Shown: positions 31,965 through 40,544, counted from the first letter of the stretch. The stretch is 45,312 nucleotides of DNA from Mycolicibacterium sp. J2 (GCF_026240945.1 NZ_JAPFPY010000039.1:1-45312), one strand, 5' to 3'. Made by a program: numbers and translations. Notes: generated by a model from the sequence alone, not told the origin.

Positions 31965-32797
31965 GAGTCACTCCGTTTCGTCATCGGTGTTGTCGTGTTG
32001 TAGACCACCGGCCGCTCCGGCGCCGGCGGTGTGATGAGTCCGTAGTCGCCGTCGTGGCGGCGATACAGCACGCAGGCGCGCCCCTGACTTGCCTCGATGA
32101 AGAACAGGAAGGGGACATCGAGCTGCGCCATGCGATCGCGCGCCTCGCACTCGGTCAGACATGGCAGCGAATGGGGACTGATCGTCACCAGCCCGCGGTA
32201 CTCGGCCAGCTGCGCAGCCAGCTCCGGTGCCACCAATGCCAACCGGTAGCCGGTCGGACCACCGCGGTACACGAGGGCCGCTGTGCCGGAGCCAATCTCG
32301 TGGAAGAGGTGGAAGTCGTAGGAAAGCAACTCCATTTCACCGACGGCGACATCCACGGTACACGGGACCATCGCGAAGGACTTGCGCCGAACGCTACCCG
32401 GGGGCGTCTCCGAAGCCGCCCCGCTGCGCCCCGCCTCCCGCCGCCACGGCGGGGTGTCCTCGCCGTGATGCCGCCAGCCCCTGGCGTCCAGTACGCGCAT
32501 CAACCGGACCCGCAACCGCGACTCCAACTCATCGATCGCCGCGCCCGCTGTCGATGCTTCGGTCTCCGCGTAGATCACCTGTCCCCCGACGTCGAGGCGG
32601 CCCTGCGCAACCACAGGACGGTCGACAGCCGGATCGCGGTGTCTGCTCAGCCTGAGCCGAGCGTGCGACACCGGCACACGGGTGAGGCGCGCGAGTTTTC
32701 CCAGCTTGGTGCGCGCGTCGTCAGCGACATCTGAGAAGTCGCCATCGGTGGAGATCTCGACGTCGATGGCAGGTGCGGTCTGCGGCCCGTCGGTCAT
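31961..32797 (-). CDS. Long ribosome hibernation-promoting factor-like protein (Rv0079-like)
   Basis: The product has 278 residues. The N-terminal part resembles the S30AE/HPF domain: IDVEISTDGDFSDVADDART, then THARLRLSRH-type strand (VSHARLRLSRHRDPA) and QVIYAETEASTAGAAIDELE. The C-terminal part has two copies of the HPF dimerisation unit: MELLSYDFHLFHEIGSGTAA followed by LVYRGGPTGYRLALV, and VPFLFFIEASQGRACVLYRR with DGDYGLITPP. Rv0079 of the dormancy regulon has this layout and associates with ribosomes. It probably stabilises inactive ribosomes in dormancy. It is the first gene of the operon with the fusion enzyme and pfkB, behind a DosR-like box. Confidence 0.88.
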   Translation of the reverse strand: MTDGPQTAPAIDVEISTDGDFSDVADDARTKLGKLARLTRVPVSHARLRLSRHRDPAVDRPVVAQGRLDVGGQVIYAETEASTAGAAIDELESRLRVRLMRVLDARGWRHHGEDTPPWRREAGRSGAASETPPGSVRRKSFAMVPCTVDVAVGEMELLSYDFHLFHEIGSGTAALVYRGGPTGYRLALVAPELAAQLAEYRGLVTISPHSLPCLTECEARDRMAQLDVPFLFFIEASQGRACVLYRRHDGDYGLITPPAPERPVVYNTTTPMTKRSDS

Positions 32798-32830
32798 GCT
32801 TTCGTTGGTACGCCGTACACGCCGGCATCG

Positions 32831-32850
32831 TTAGGGCCGAAGGTCACCGG
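32831..32850. promoter_or_regulatory. DosR-like box upstream of hibernation-factor operon
   Basis: Core GGGCCGAAGGTCAC (32834-32847) matches 10 of 14. It lies 34 bases from the minus-strand start. Confidence 0.55.
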
Positions 32851-32926
32851 CGAGTACGGCGCTGCCGCGCGGAAACGCATCCCCCACTGGTCGCGGTCCT
32901 GGCTGGCCCGACAAATGGCCTCCAGA

Positions 32927-32946
32927 CCGGGGACTTCAGTCCCTAG
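32927..32946. promoter_or_regulatory. Best DosR box in the window
   Basis: Core GGGACTTCAGTCCC (32930-32943) matches 13 of 14 consensus positions. It is 75 bases upstream of the small membrane ORF at 33021 on the plus strand, and could also serve the minus-strand operon. Confidence 0.85.
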
Positions 32947-33020
32947 TCACGCGCCGGACAGGGTGGTCGAATCTGGATGTGACAGAACGCCAATGGGTGC
33001 AAGACGGATGGGGGGTCACG

Positions 33021-33239
33021 ATGGGCAAACAACGCCCAGTTCTCGCAGGCCTGATGGCCGTCGTCGGCATCGCAGTCCTCTACTGCGCACATCACCGGCC
33101 GCCGACGGGCCATGGTGAGCACCCGGATGGAGACGACCGGATCGGGCCGCCGACGCCCCTTGCCGTCCTCGACGGCGGTTGCGTTGCCAACTGCAACACG
33201 GACACAGGAGTTCCTGACGATGCACCGACACTCCGATAA
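33021..33239 (+). CDS. Small membrane-anchored protein (tentative)
   Basis: This is a 72-residue frame from ATG 33021, preceded by a G-rich ribosome-binding sequence (GGATGGGGGG). One probable membrane segment (VLAGLMAVVGIAVLYC) is followed by a His/Pro/Asp-rich tail with two cysteines (GGCVANC). The cysteine after the helix does not fit a lipobox well. It overlaps the next usp start by 20 bases, in a different frame. It is supported by position directly after the best DosR box and by the spacing, but I do not recognise a homologue. It could be a leader or a chance frame. A GTG start at 32979 would add 14 residues. Confidence 0.45.
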   Translation: MGKQRPVLAGLMAVVGIAVLYCAHHRPPTGHGEHPDGDDRIGPPTPLAVLDGGCVANCNTDTGVPDDAPTLR

Positions 33240-34044
33240 CCCGCCGGTGGTCGTGGGCATCGACGGATCTGATGCCGCGGTGACTGCGGCGTTGTGGGGT
33301 GCCGACGAAGCGATCAGGCGGGATGCCCCGCTACGACTGACCTATGTTGTCGACGACGAACGCTTGCCGGGAACCGTGCACAGCGATACCGAGGTCGACA
33401 ACGAATTCGCCGAGCGGGCCCTGCACGGCGCCGTCGAAGCCATTGCCGCAACGGGTAAACCGGTCTTCGCCGATCCCGTGGTGCGGCGCGGACATCCGGC
33501 GGCCGCGTTGATCGCGGAATCCCGCGACGCGGCCCTGGTATGTGTCGGGTCGACCGGGATCGATTGGGTGGCAGGAAAGGTGCTCGGGTCGACCGCCCAG
33601 GCGGTGGCCGAACACGCGCATTGCCCGGTGGCCGTCATTCGCCACGACGATGCCGTCACGGCCCACCGCAATGGTGGAGTCGTCGTGGTCGGTTTCGGCC
33701 GCGCGCAGCGCGACGATGCCGTCTTCCGTGCAGCCTTGGACGAAGCCAGGAACCGGCACGCAGCGCTGATCGCGGTCGGAGTCTGGCAGGACGACTTCGG
33801 GAAGACCCCGTACGCGGAGCTTGAGCAGTGCATCGCGCAGTGGACGCGACGCTACCCCGATGTCCATGTCTACCCGGTGCCGACACTGGCCGACTTGCCC
33901 CGGTTCCTCGCCGACAACGCCGATGGACAGATTCAGCTGGCCGTGCTCGGCGCGGATGACGCCGACAAGGTGACCACAGTTATTGGACCACAGAGCTATT
34001 CACCTCTTCGGCACGGCCGTTGCTCGGTTTTGGTCGTGCGGTGA
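33220..34044 (+). CDS. Universal stress protein, tandem UspA domains
   Basis: The product has 274 residues from ATG 33220, nine bases after CAGGAG. Domain 1 (VVVGIDGSDAAV) keeps GSTG, nine residues, GS (about 108-122). Domain 2 (VVVVGFGRAQRD) has lost it (GADDADKVTTVIG). So one ATP site is expected. The start falls inside the small upstream frame. The next usp gene follows after 58 bases on the same strand, and the pair probably shares the strong DosR promoter at 32.93 kb. Confidence 0.9.
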   Translation: MHRHSDNPPVVVGIDGSDAAVTAALWGADEAIRRDAPLRLTYVVDDERLPGTVHSDTEVDNEFAERALHGAVEAIAATGKPVFADPVVRRGHPAAALIAESRDAALVCVGSTGIDWVAGKVLGSTAQAVAEHAHCPVAVIRHDDAVTAHRNGGVVVVGFGRAQRDDAVFRAALDEARNRHAALIAVGVWQDDFGKTPYAELEQCIAQWTRRYPDVHVYPVPTLADLPRFLADNADGQIQLAVLGADDADKVTTVIGPQSYSPLRHGRCSVLVVR

Positions 34045-34102
34045 CATCCGCGCCGACTGCCATCGAAAACACCATCGATCCCACCAATGAAAGGAACAGT
34101 TC

Positions 34103-34999
34103 ATGAGTCTCAACATCACACTCCAGCAGGGCATCCTCGCCGCGGTCGACGGGTCGGAAGCTTCCGATGACGCGGTCCGGTGGGCGGCCGCCGAGGCCGC
34201 CCGCCGCGGCCAGGATCTGACCATCGTCAACGTCATCAGCACTCTCAGTGCCGGTTGGTCCGGTCCCGGGATGTTCGGTTCGCCGATCAGCGAGGAATTC
34301 GGCCTCTGGCAGCAACAACAAGCCGACCAAGTCATCGCCGACTCGGTGCGCATCGCCCGCGAAAGCGTGCCCGGCGTCGAGCTGCACATCACTACCGAGA
34401 CACCGGTCGCCGCAGTGGTGCCGACATTGATCGACCTGACCAAGCAAGCCGGCATGGTGGTGGTCGGCAGCCGGCGGATGGGCGCGGTGGGCCGCGCACT
34501 CCTGGGATCGGTCAGCACCGCGCTGCTGCACCACGCACATTGCCCGGTCGCGATCATCCGCGGCAGCGTCGCCGCCGAGCACGAGAACGGGCCGGTGCTG
34601 CTCGGTGTCGACGGATCACCCGCATCCGAGCGCGCGACGGCGCTGGCGTTCGAGGAGGCCTCATGGCGCCATGCCGAACTGATCGCGCTGCACGCCTTCA
34701 GCGATGTGGAGTGGCCGGAGGTGGTGCCCATTCCGTGGTCAGCGGTCGAAGCCGAGGCCGGCGAGATCCTGTCCGAACGGCTGGCCGGATGGCAGGAGCG
34801 CTACCCCGACGTCACCGTGCACAGGATCATCGTGCGTGATCACCCGGTCGAACATCTTCTGGGACAAGCGAAGACGGCTCAACTCGTGGTTCTCGGCAGT
34901 CACGGTCGCGGCGGTTTCGCCGGCATGCTGCTCGGTTCGGTGAGTTCGGTGATCGCCCACGAGATCGACACCCCCCTGATCGTTGCGCGCAACGACTAG
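34103..34999 (+). CDS. Universal stress protein, tandem UspA domains
   Basis: The product has 298 residues from ATG 34103; AAAGGAAC lies upstream. The domain 1 loop reads GSRRMGAVGRALLGS, where the second glycine of G-2x-G is Arg. Domain 2 (GSHGRGGFAGMLLGS) is intact. SPISEEFGLWQQQQ forms an insertion-like helix in domain 1, as in Rv2005c-type proteins. It is followed after 34 bases by a small acidic protein gene on the same strand. Confidence 0.91.
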   Translation: MSLNITLQQGILAAVDGSEASDDAVRWAAAEAARRGQDLTIVNVISTLSAGWSGPGMFGSPISEEFGLWQQQQADQVIADSVRIARESVPGVELHITTETPVAAVVPTLIDLTKQAGMVVVGSRRMGAVGRALLGSVSTALLHHAHCPVAIIRGSVAAEHENGPVLLGVDGSPASERATALAFEEASWRHAELIALHAFSDVEWPEVVPIPWSAVEAEAGEILSERLAGWQERYPDVTVHRIIVRDHPVEHLLGQAKTAQLVVLGSHGRGGFAGMLLGSVSSVIAHEIDTPLIVARND

Positions 35000-35033
35000 C
35001 GACATCACCACCATGCAGAACGGAGCGGATGAC

Positions 35034-35243
35034 ATGAACCACGTCTCAGTGATCCCGCGCGCCGACGATGCCGACCTCGCCGAGCAATCGGACGGGGCCA
35101 TCGCCCACACGTTGTTCACGGACGAGCCGACCGCCGACCTCGAAGCCGACCCGGCCGATGTGCTCGAACAGCGGACGGTCGTCGACGAGGATGACGAGGA
35201 GCGGTGGAGCGACGATTTCACGCAGGACGGGGACGATAGCTGA
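35034..35243 (+). CDS. Small acidic protein, actinobacterial conserved type
   Basis: The product has 69 residues from ATG 35034, eight bases after GGAG; an in-frame ATG 21 bases earlier is possible. It is strongly acidic, with the segment ADPADVLEQRTVVDEDDEER that is common in small actinobacterial proteins of unknown function. It is probably disordered. It follows usp by 34 bases and is convergent with the next usp gene. The function is unknown; the acidic DUF5709 protein at 27392 has the same general character. Confidence 0.65.
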   Translation: MNHVSVIPRADDADLAEQSDGAIAHTLFTDEPTADLEADPADVLEQRTVVDEDDEERWSDDFTQDGDDS

Positions 35244-35267
35244 AGGCGGACGGCACGCGCGTGTAGG

Positions 35268-36167
35268 TCACGATCCCCGCGCGACGATCACCGGCATCCG
35301 CGCGCCGTGCACGACCGCAGAGCTCACCGAACCGAGCAGCATGCCCTCAAAGCCGCCCCGGCCGTGGCTTCCGACTACCAGCAACTGCGCCTTGTCGGCA
35401 TGATCGAGCAGTCGTCGGGCGGGGTGATCGCGTTCCACCGCGACGCGCACCGTCACCTTCGGGTACCGATGCCTCCACCGTTCGAGATACTCGGTGAGGG
35501 CACGTCGCGCCGACTGCTCGGCATCGGTCCACAGGTAGTCGGCAAGGTCGTCGATGTGGTCACTCCAGACGTGCACGGCAACGAGTGGCGCGCCACGCCA
35601 TGCGGCCTCGTCGAACGCGATCTCGGTCGCGAGATCCGAAGCCGACGAGCAGTCGGTGCCCACCACCACCGGCGCATGCGCCGGATCCGGCATCAACGGA
35701 TCCTCATCACGCACGACGGCCACCGGGCAATGTGCCCTGTGCACCAAGCCGGTGGAGACCGAACCGAGCAGCAGTCGGCCGACGCCGCCCTGCCCACGGC
35801 ATCCGACCACGACCATCTCAGCCGTCGCGGACATCTCGACCAATGCGGGAACGGTGGGAGCTTCCATGATGCGGTGCGCGACCGTGATGGCCGGCCGATC
35901 CGAGATCGCATCGGTCACGAGTGCCAAGGCGTCGGTGATCACCTTCTGGGCCCGTCGGTCTCGGTCGGCCCAGTACCGTTCGGTGATCGGCACGTCCATC
36001 CAGGACACCACCGTGCCCGTCGGGACCACATGCACCACGGTCAGTGGGCTGCGGCGTAACTCGGCCTCGCGCGCCGCCCAGTCCACCGCCACCCGAGACG
36101 CAGGCGATCCGTCGGCTCCGACGATGACGCCGAACCGGTTCCCGTTCACTTGGTCAGCGAAATTCAT
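35268..36167 (-). CDS. Universal stress protein, tandem UspA domains
   Basis: The product has 299 residues from ATG 36167, eight bases after GAAGG; a GTG three codons upstream is less well placed. Both ATP loops are intact: GCRGQGGVGRLLLGS and GSHGRGGFEGMLLGS. Domain 1 begins GVIVGADGSPASRVAV with SWMDVPITERYWADRDRRAQ following. This is the third fully conserved tandem Usp here. A strong DosR box is 66 bases upstream. Confidence 0.91.
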   Translation of the reverse strand: MNFADQVNGNRFGVIVGADGSPASRVAVDWAAREAELRRSPLTVVHVVPTGTVVSWMDVPITERYWADRDRRAQKVITDALALVTDAISDRPAITVAHRIMEAPTVPALVEMSATAEMVVVGCRGQGGVGRLLLGSVSTGLVHRAHCPVAVVRDEDPLMPDPAHAPVVVGTDCSSASDLATEIAFDEAAWRGAPLVAVHVWSDHIDDLADYLWTDAEQSARRALTEYLERWRHRYPKVTVRVAVERDHPARRLLDHADKAQLLVVGSHGRGGFEGMLLGSVSSAVVHGARMPVIVARGS

Positions 36168-36232
36168 GACGAGCACCTTCGGTCGGCGCGAGCAGGTTTG
36201 AGGAGCATTCTTGTCCCCGGCACGCGAGACGG

Positions 36233-36252
36233 CGAGGGACCAAAGTCCTCAA
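36233..36252. promoter_or_regulatory. DosR box upstream of usp (35268-36167)
   Basis: Core GGGACCAAAGTCCT (36236-36249) matches 12 of 14 consensus positions. It lies in the 210-base divergent gap, on the side of the minus-strand usp. Confidence 0.78.
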
Positions 36253-36293
36253 TCAACCGCCGACGCCGCCGCGCGGTGCTCAACGGCGCCCTC

Positions 36294-36313
36294 GAAAGGA
36301 CTTTCGGCCCTCG
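36294..36313. promoter_or_regulatory. DosR box upstream of usp (36378-37244)
   Basis: Core AGGACTTTCGGCCC (36297-36310) matches 11 of 14. It is 65 bases upstream of ATG 36378, so each divergent usp gene has its own box. Confidence 0.65.
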
Positions 36314-36377
36314 TCCCGTCGCGGTGCAGAATTTAGGTTCAAGGGCAAGCACCAACAAGCCCGCTACGGAGTTCCAG

Positions 36378-37244
36378 ATGCGCGATATCGCACCCCCGTC
36401 CCCGGCCGTCGTCGTCGCCATCGACGGATCCCGCCGGGCTCTCAATGTCGCTCTTTGGGCCGTCGACGAGGCGTTGGTCAGGGACGTTCCGCTGCGACTC
36501 CTGTACGCGATCGAGCCGCATGAGACGGTGCGGCTGGACAGCCTCTGCACCGCCCATGATTTCGCCGTCGCAGAAAGCGCCGTCCGGCACGCGGCAATGG
36601 CCATCGAATCGACCAGCCGCCCGGTGAAGATCGAGGTCGAAATCGTCTACGAACGCATGCTCACCGCACTGGCGAAGGCATCACAGTCCGCCGCGATGAT
36701 CTGCGTCCATTCCGGCGGCGTCGGCGAAACTCCGGGCACGCACCGCGGTGCGGTGCTTGCCCAGCTGCTCGACCAATCCCATTGCCTGGTCGCCATCATC
36801 AACGAAGACCAGACCGGACAACGGGGTGGTTCCGTCGTCACGGGATTCACCGACTCCCCGGAATGTGCCGCCGTACTCGGGCACGCGATCGACGAAGCCC
36901 GACTGCGCCATGCTGCGCTACGAGTCGTGACCGGCCGGCGACCCCAGTTCACCGATATCCACGACCGTCACGCCACTGCCGAGGGCAACAGACACGCCAA
37001 ACTGAACCTGGAGCACGCGCTGGCCCGGTATCGCCTGCTGTATCCGGAAGTCGACATCGAAGCCGTCACGGTCGCCGGCAACCCCATCGATTACCTGGCC
37101 GACAACGTCGACACCGTCGGATTGATCGTGCTGGGGCACGACACCGCCCACCAGCTGACCGAACCCGGTGACCCAGGCCTTGATACCGCGCTGACCGACC
37201 TTCAGCGCTCGGTACTCATCGCACCCCGGTACGGCCCGTGGTGA
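36378..37244 (+). CDS. Degenerate universal stress protein
   Basis: The product has 288 residues from ATG 36378, six bases after GGAG. The opening AVVVAIDGSRRALNVALWAV and the second-domain start fit the Usp fold. The domain 1 loop reads HSGGVGETPGTHRGA, with His in place of the first glycine, and domain 2 ends in GHDTAHQLTEPGDPG, with no nucleotide loop. Neither domain should bind ATP in the known way. It resembles Rv2028c-like dormancy proteins in its N-terminal LRLLYAIEPHE segment (tentative). Confidence 0.83.
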   Translation: MRDIAPPSPAVVVAIDGSRRALNVALWAVDEALVRDVPLRLLYAIEPHETVRLDSLCTAHDFAVAESAVRHAAMAIESTSRPVKIEVEIVYERMLTALAKASQSAAMICVHSGGVGETPGTHRGAVLAQLLDQSHCLVAIINEDQTGQRGGSVVTGFTDSPECAAVLGHAIDEARLRHAALRVVTGRRPQFTDIHDRHATAEGNRHAKLNLEHALARYRLLYPEVDIEAVTVAGNPIDYLADNVDTVGLIVLGHDTAHQLTEPGDPGLDTALTDLQRSVLIAPRYGPW

Positions 37245-37283
37245 GCCACTGCGTTCTGCATCCGCCGTCGCCACGGCAGACGC

Positions 37284-38648
37284 TCACCTGAACGGTGCAG
37301 TCACCTCGTCGAAGCCGGCGATGAGGTGCCCGCGGAACAGCTCGACATCCGGTATCGCCGCGGTATCCACGTTGACTCCGATGCCGCACACCTCGTCGTA
37401 GGACAGCAGCGTCACGTTGAACGCCGCCCCGAGCGTGGGCGAGAAGGCATATTGACGCTGCACAGCGGCACCGACCAGGCTCACCGGTGCGGCGGGGCCA
37501 GGCACGTTGCTGGCGATGAAGTCGACATTCTCGAACTGGGACCGGATATAACAGCGCGGGGCCAGGCTCACCGCGCCGGCCAGTACCGAGGTATAGGCCA
37601 AGGACTTCTCCGTGCGCTGGGCACCAGCCAACCGGTGAATGTCACGCATCCGCACCGCGGGGCCGGCCGGTCCGGCGGGAATGCGGAACCGCATCAACGT
37701 TGTTCGGTTTCCGCCTGGCTGATCCGTCGCGTTCCGCTGATTGATCGGCATGGTCACCGTGAATTCTGCGACCGTGCCACGGTCGGCGTGATAGTCCCGT
37801 AGTCCCGCGGTGACGGCGGCGAGGAAGGCGTCGTTGAGCGAGCCACCGGCGACCGCCGCGGCCCGGTGCAGCGCTTGGGTCGGCACCTCGTGCACAAAGA
37901 CCGCACGAACGCTGCCGCGCGCGCACATCGACGGCGACCCGCGCCGCTGCGGACCGGCGGCGCGCCACAGTGATACGGCGGTCGCGCCGGCCGACCGTAC
38001 CGAGCCGGCCGGATGCCGGGTGGCGTGAAAGAGCAGTCCCGGCATGATGCGCACCGAATCGTGCAGCGCCCGCACCGCCGCGCCGATCGACGCGGAAACA
38101 ACCTCGCCGAGTTGGCCCATCACAGGAGGCGAGCCCGATTCAGCCGGGACGGTGACGGTTGCCTCAGACCGGCAGCCGATCTGCCGCGGGTCATCGAATA
38201 GGTACCGGCTTATCTCGACGGCACCCACGCCGTCGGTGAGCGCATGGTTCATCCTGCACAGCAACGCTGCTCCCCCGCCGGCCATCTCGTCGATGAGCGT
38301 TGCTTCCCACAGCGGACGGGTCGGGTCGAAATCTGCCATCGCGGCCAGCCGCGCCAATTCCAGGACCGCATCGAGGTCGCCGGCACCGGGCGCGCCCACC
38401 CGGCGGACATGGAAGGCGAGGTCGAACTCCGGGTCGGGCTGCCAGCGCGGTGGCAACGGCCACCGCGAGGGCACCACCCGGTCACGGAACATCGGCACGT
38501 GGTGGCTGAGACCTCGGAAACGTCTGACAACGGTGGTGAAGTCGGGTGATCGGTCCAGAAGCATCAACGAGACGATCGTCGACCGCATGCGGGGATCGGC
38601 GCCGATGGACCAGACGAACGCATCACTGCTGCGCAGAAAGGTGTTCAC
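37284..38648 (-). CDS. WS/DGAT-type acyltransferase, variant active site NHxxxDG
   Basis: The product has 454 residues from GTG 38648, which follows AGGA. It belongs to the wax ester synthase/diacylglycerol acyltransferase family that makes triacylglycerol in mycobacteria. FLRSSDAFVWSIG opens the protein and PRWQPDPEFDLAFHVRR follows. The active-site motif reads MNHALTDG, so the first His of HHxxxDG is Asn while the second, catalytic His is kept. The C-terminal condensation-type part has TMPINQRNATDQPGGN and DFIASNVPGPAAPVSL. It probably follows the small helical protein gene on one transcript (gap 78 bases). Confidence 0.87.
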   Translation of the reverse strand: MNTFLRSSDAFVWSIGADPRMRSTIVSLMLLDRSPDFTTVVRRFRGLSHHVPMFRDRVVPSRWPLPPRWQPDPEFDLAFHVRRVGAPGAGDLDAVLELARLAAMADFDPTRPLWEATLIDEMAGGGAALLCRMNHALTDGVGAVEISRYLFDDPRQIGCRSEATVTVPAESGSPPVMGQLGEVVSASIGAAVRALHDSVRIMPGLLFHATRHPAGSVRSAGATAVSLWRAAGPQRRGSPSMCARGSVRAVFVHEVPTQALHRAAAVAGGSLNDAFLAAVTAGLRDYHADRGTVAEFTVTMPINQRNATDQPGGNRTTLMRFRIPAGPAGPAVRMRDIHRLAGAQRTEKSLAYTSVLAGAVSLAPRCYIRSQFENVDFIASNVPGPAAPVSLVGAAVQRQYAFSPTLGAAFNVTLLSYDEVCGIGVNVDTAAIPDVELFRGHLIAGFDEVTAPFR

Positions 38649-38726
38649 GGCACATCCTGTTCCCCGGCGGTCCCGAGCAGCCAAGGGGCGAGCCGCCGAG
38701 GGGTCACGGCTCGCCCCCGGCCCGGT

Positions 38727-39017
38727 TTACTTCTCGTCACCGTCCGTGCGCGTCAACGCACGGTCGGCGGTGCTGATGAGCTTGCGATTGAACTGATACT
38801 GGGCGGCGGCCAGAGTATCGGCCAGGTCGACGGCAGCGTCGATGATCTTGGTCCGCAGGGGATGGACAGCCTCGGGAATTGCTTCGTCAAGGGTCCGACT
38901 GAACTTGCGCAGCGCCTCTGCGGCCGCGTGCTGGCCCATACGGGCGGATTCTCGAACCTCATCGAAGAGATCGGCCGACTGCGGCGTCGGGGACGTGGAT
39001 TTCGTGGTTTCGGTCAT
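38727..39017 (-). CDS. Small helical protein between two WS/DGAT genes (phasin-like candidate)
   Basis: The product has 96 residues from ATG 39017, preceded by AAGGAC. After a disordered Thr/Ser/Pro-rich start (MTETTKSTSPTPQSADLFDE) the rest is predicted amphipathic helix: ESARMGQHAAAEALRKFSRT, then PLRTKIIDAAVDLADTLAAA and QYQFNRKLISTADRALTR. The length, helicity and position between triacylglycerol synthases resemble phasin or small lipid-droplet coat proteins; this is inference. No motif proves it. A good DosR box lies 65 bases upstream, and the gene leads into the acyltransferase at 37284. Confidence 0.7.
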   Translation of the reverse strand: MTETTKSTSPTPQSADLFDEVRESARMGQHAAAEALRKFSRTLDEAIPEAVHPLRTKIIDAAVDLADTLAAAQYQFNRKLISTADRALTRTDGDEK

Positions 39018-39081
39018 CGTGTGTCCTTGGGATGGTGGTTTTGCCTGCGCGGCCAACGGTATTCGCTCTCCCGGCCAGCCA

Positions 39082-39101
39082 ATAGCGACGAAAGTCCCCA
39101 A
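39082..39101. promoter_or_regulatory. DosR box upstream of small helical protein
   Basis: Core GCGACGAAAGTCCC (39085-39098) matches 12 of 14, followed by CAA, giving a perfect right half-site. It serves the minus-strand gene at 39017. Confidence 0.75.
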
Positions 39102-39143
39102 CCGAGGTGGCCGATGGTCCCGCGCGCCGCGGCACGGCGGCGG

Positions 39144-40511
39144 CTACCCCTGCGTTGCGAGCGCGGTGAGCCGCCGCACCGCCAGCTCGATGCCCCGCGC
39201 CAGCTCATCGATGTCGGACGCGGCGTCATAGTCGGCGGTGATGCCGAAATACAGACTGTCGGCGTAACTCATGATCGCAATTCCCGTGCGCAGCTGCAGC
39301 GCAATCGGTGGAATCGGCAGGACACGCAGCACCCGGCAACCCATGATCTTGAGCCGGCGCCGCGGCCCCGGCACATTGGTCGCCAGGGTGACGACACCAC
39401 GCTGCGGCAACCGCATGAGGGCCCGTACCGCCCAGGCCGTCAGCGGAAACGGCAAGGCGCTCAACGCCCCTACGAAAACGCTGCCCGCTTCGCGCTGGCC
39501 GGTCTTCTTCGATCTCGCCAGTCGGCGGTGCACCGACTGCAGCTGCTGCAGCGGATCCTGCTTCTCGACCGGGAGGAGGGGCAGCATCAACGACACCCGG
39601 TTGTCCGTGCGCTCCAACGCATTATTGTCACGGACGGACACCGGTACCAATGTCCGAAGCGACGTTCGCTGCGGCTCGGCGCCGCGACGCTGTAGGCCGT
39701 CCCGATAACTGGAGGTGATGGCCGCCAACGCCACATCGTTGAGCGTGACGTCGAAGACACTGGTGATCTTGGCGACGTCGCGCAGCCGAACCCGGGCGGC
39801 GCTGTAGCGCCGCATCGTGGTGACCGGGCCCCTCAGGGACGACCCGGCGGCCGGATCCAGCAACGCCGTCGCCAGCTGCGTGGCCCCGGCGATTGTCGTG
39901 GCCGCCGCATCGGGCAGCGCGGCCGCGCCGCGCCACAGCGCATTCGCCCACCGCAACGGATTCAGGCTTATGCCTGCCGGATTCGGGCCGTCACCGTGGG
40001 TCTCTGTCGCGGCACGGATCTGGGTGGCGAAGGTGCCAGCACTGCCCTGGTCGCTGAGACTGGACAGCAGGTGCACGGTGGCGATCCCGTCGGCGATGCA
40101 ATGGTGCATCTTCATCAGCAGTGCCCAACGTCCGTCCTGGACGCCCTCGATGATCCAGCATTCCCAGAGCGGCCGATCGCGGTCCAAGCGACGTTCCATG
40201 ACGTCGGCAACGAACCGGAACAGCGCCCCGTCGTCACCACCGTGCGGAAGTGCCGCGCGGTGAATGTGGTGATACGGATCGAAATGTGGATCTGGTTTCC
40301 ACTGTGGTGCAGCCAAATCCAGCCGGTGTGTGAGCAAGACCTCCTGTAGCCGGGCCACCTTTGCGACGCGGCTCGCGATCGAATCCGCGACGCTTTCATA
40401 GGCCGGCATCGGACCCTCGAGCACCGCCACGGCTCCGAGGGCAAGGCTCACATGCCGGTCGGCGTCCTCGGCTTCCAAAAATGCTGCGTCCAAGGGTGAC
40501 AACTGGTCCAT
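39144..40511 (-). CDS. WS/DGAT-type triacylglycerol synthase (Tgs-like)
   Basis: The product has 455 residues from ATG 40511 (MDQLSPLDAAFLEAED). An upstream extension is rejected because it reads through the DosR boxes. The canonical active-site motif HHCIADG is present in LMKMHHCIADGIATVHLL. RPLWECWIIEGV and the C-terminal TLVPVSVRDNNALERTDNRV and ATNVPGPRRRLKI are typical. It would esterify acyl-CoA to diacylglycerol at the membrane and so build storage lipid during dormancy, the role shown for Tgs1 (Rv3130c) in M. tuberculosis. Two DosR-like boxes lie upstream. Confidence 0.92.
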   Translation of the reverse strand: MDQLSPLDAAFLEAEDADRHVSLALGAVAVLEGPMPAYESVADSIASRVAKVARLQEVLLTHRLDLAAPQWKPDPHFDPYHHIHRAALPHGGDDGALFRFVADVMERRLDRDRPLWECWIIEGVQDGRWALLMKMHHCIADGIATVHLLSSLSDQGSAGTFATQIRAATETHGDGPNPAGISLNPLRWANALWRGAAALPDAAATTIAGATQLATALLDPAAGSSLRGPVTTMRRYSAARVRLRDVAKITSVFDVTLNDVALAAITSSYRDGLQRRGAEPQRTSLRTLVPVSVRDNNALERTDNRVSLMLPLLPVEKQDPLQQLQSVHRRLARSKKTGQREAGSVFVGALSALPFPLTAWAVRALMRLPQRGVVTLATNVPGPRRRLKIMGCRVLRVLPIPPIALQLRTGIAIMSYADSLYFGITADYDAASDIDELARGIELAVRRLTALATQG

Positions 40512-40544
40512 GCGGTGACTCTTCGCCGGCAACTGCACGCCCGC

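Noticed and set aside
32979..33020. GTG start for the small membrane protein at 32979
   Set aside because: It is only 33 bases after the DosR box, where the transcript would barely have begun. ATG 33021 with a G-rich ribosome-binding site is preferred.
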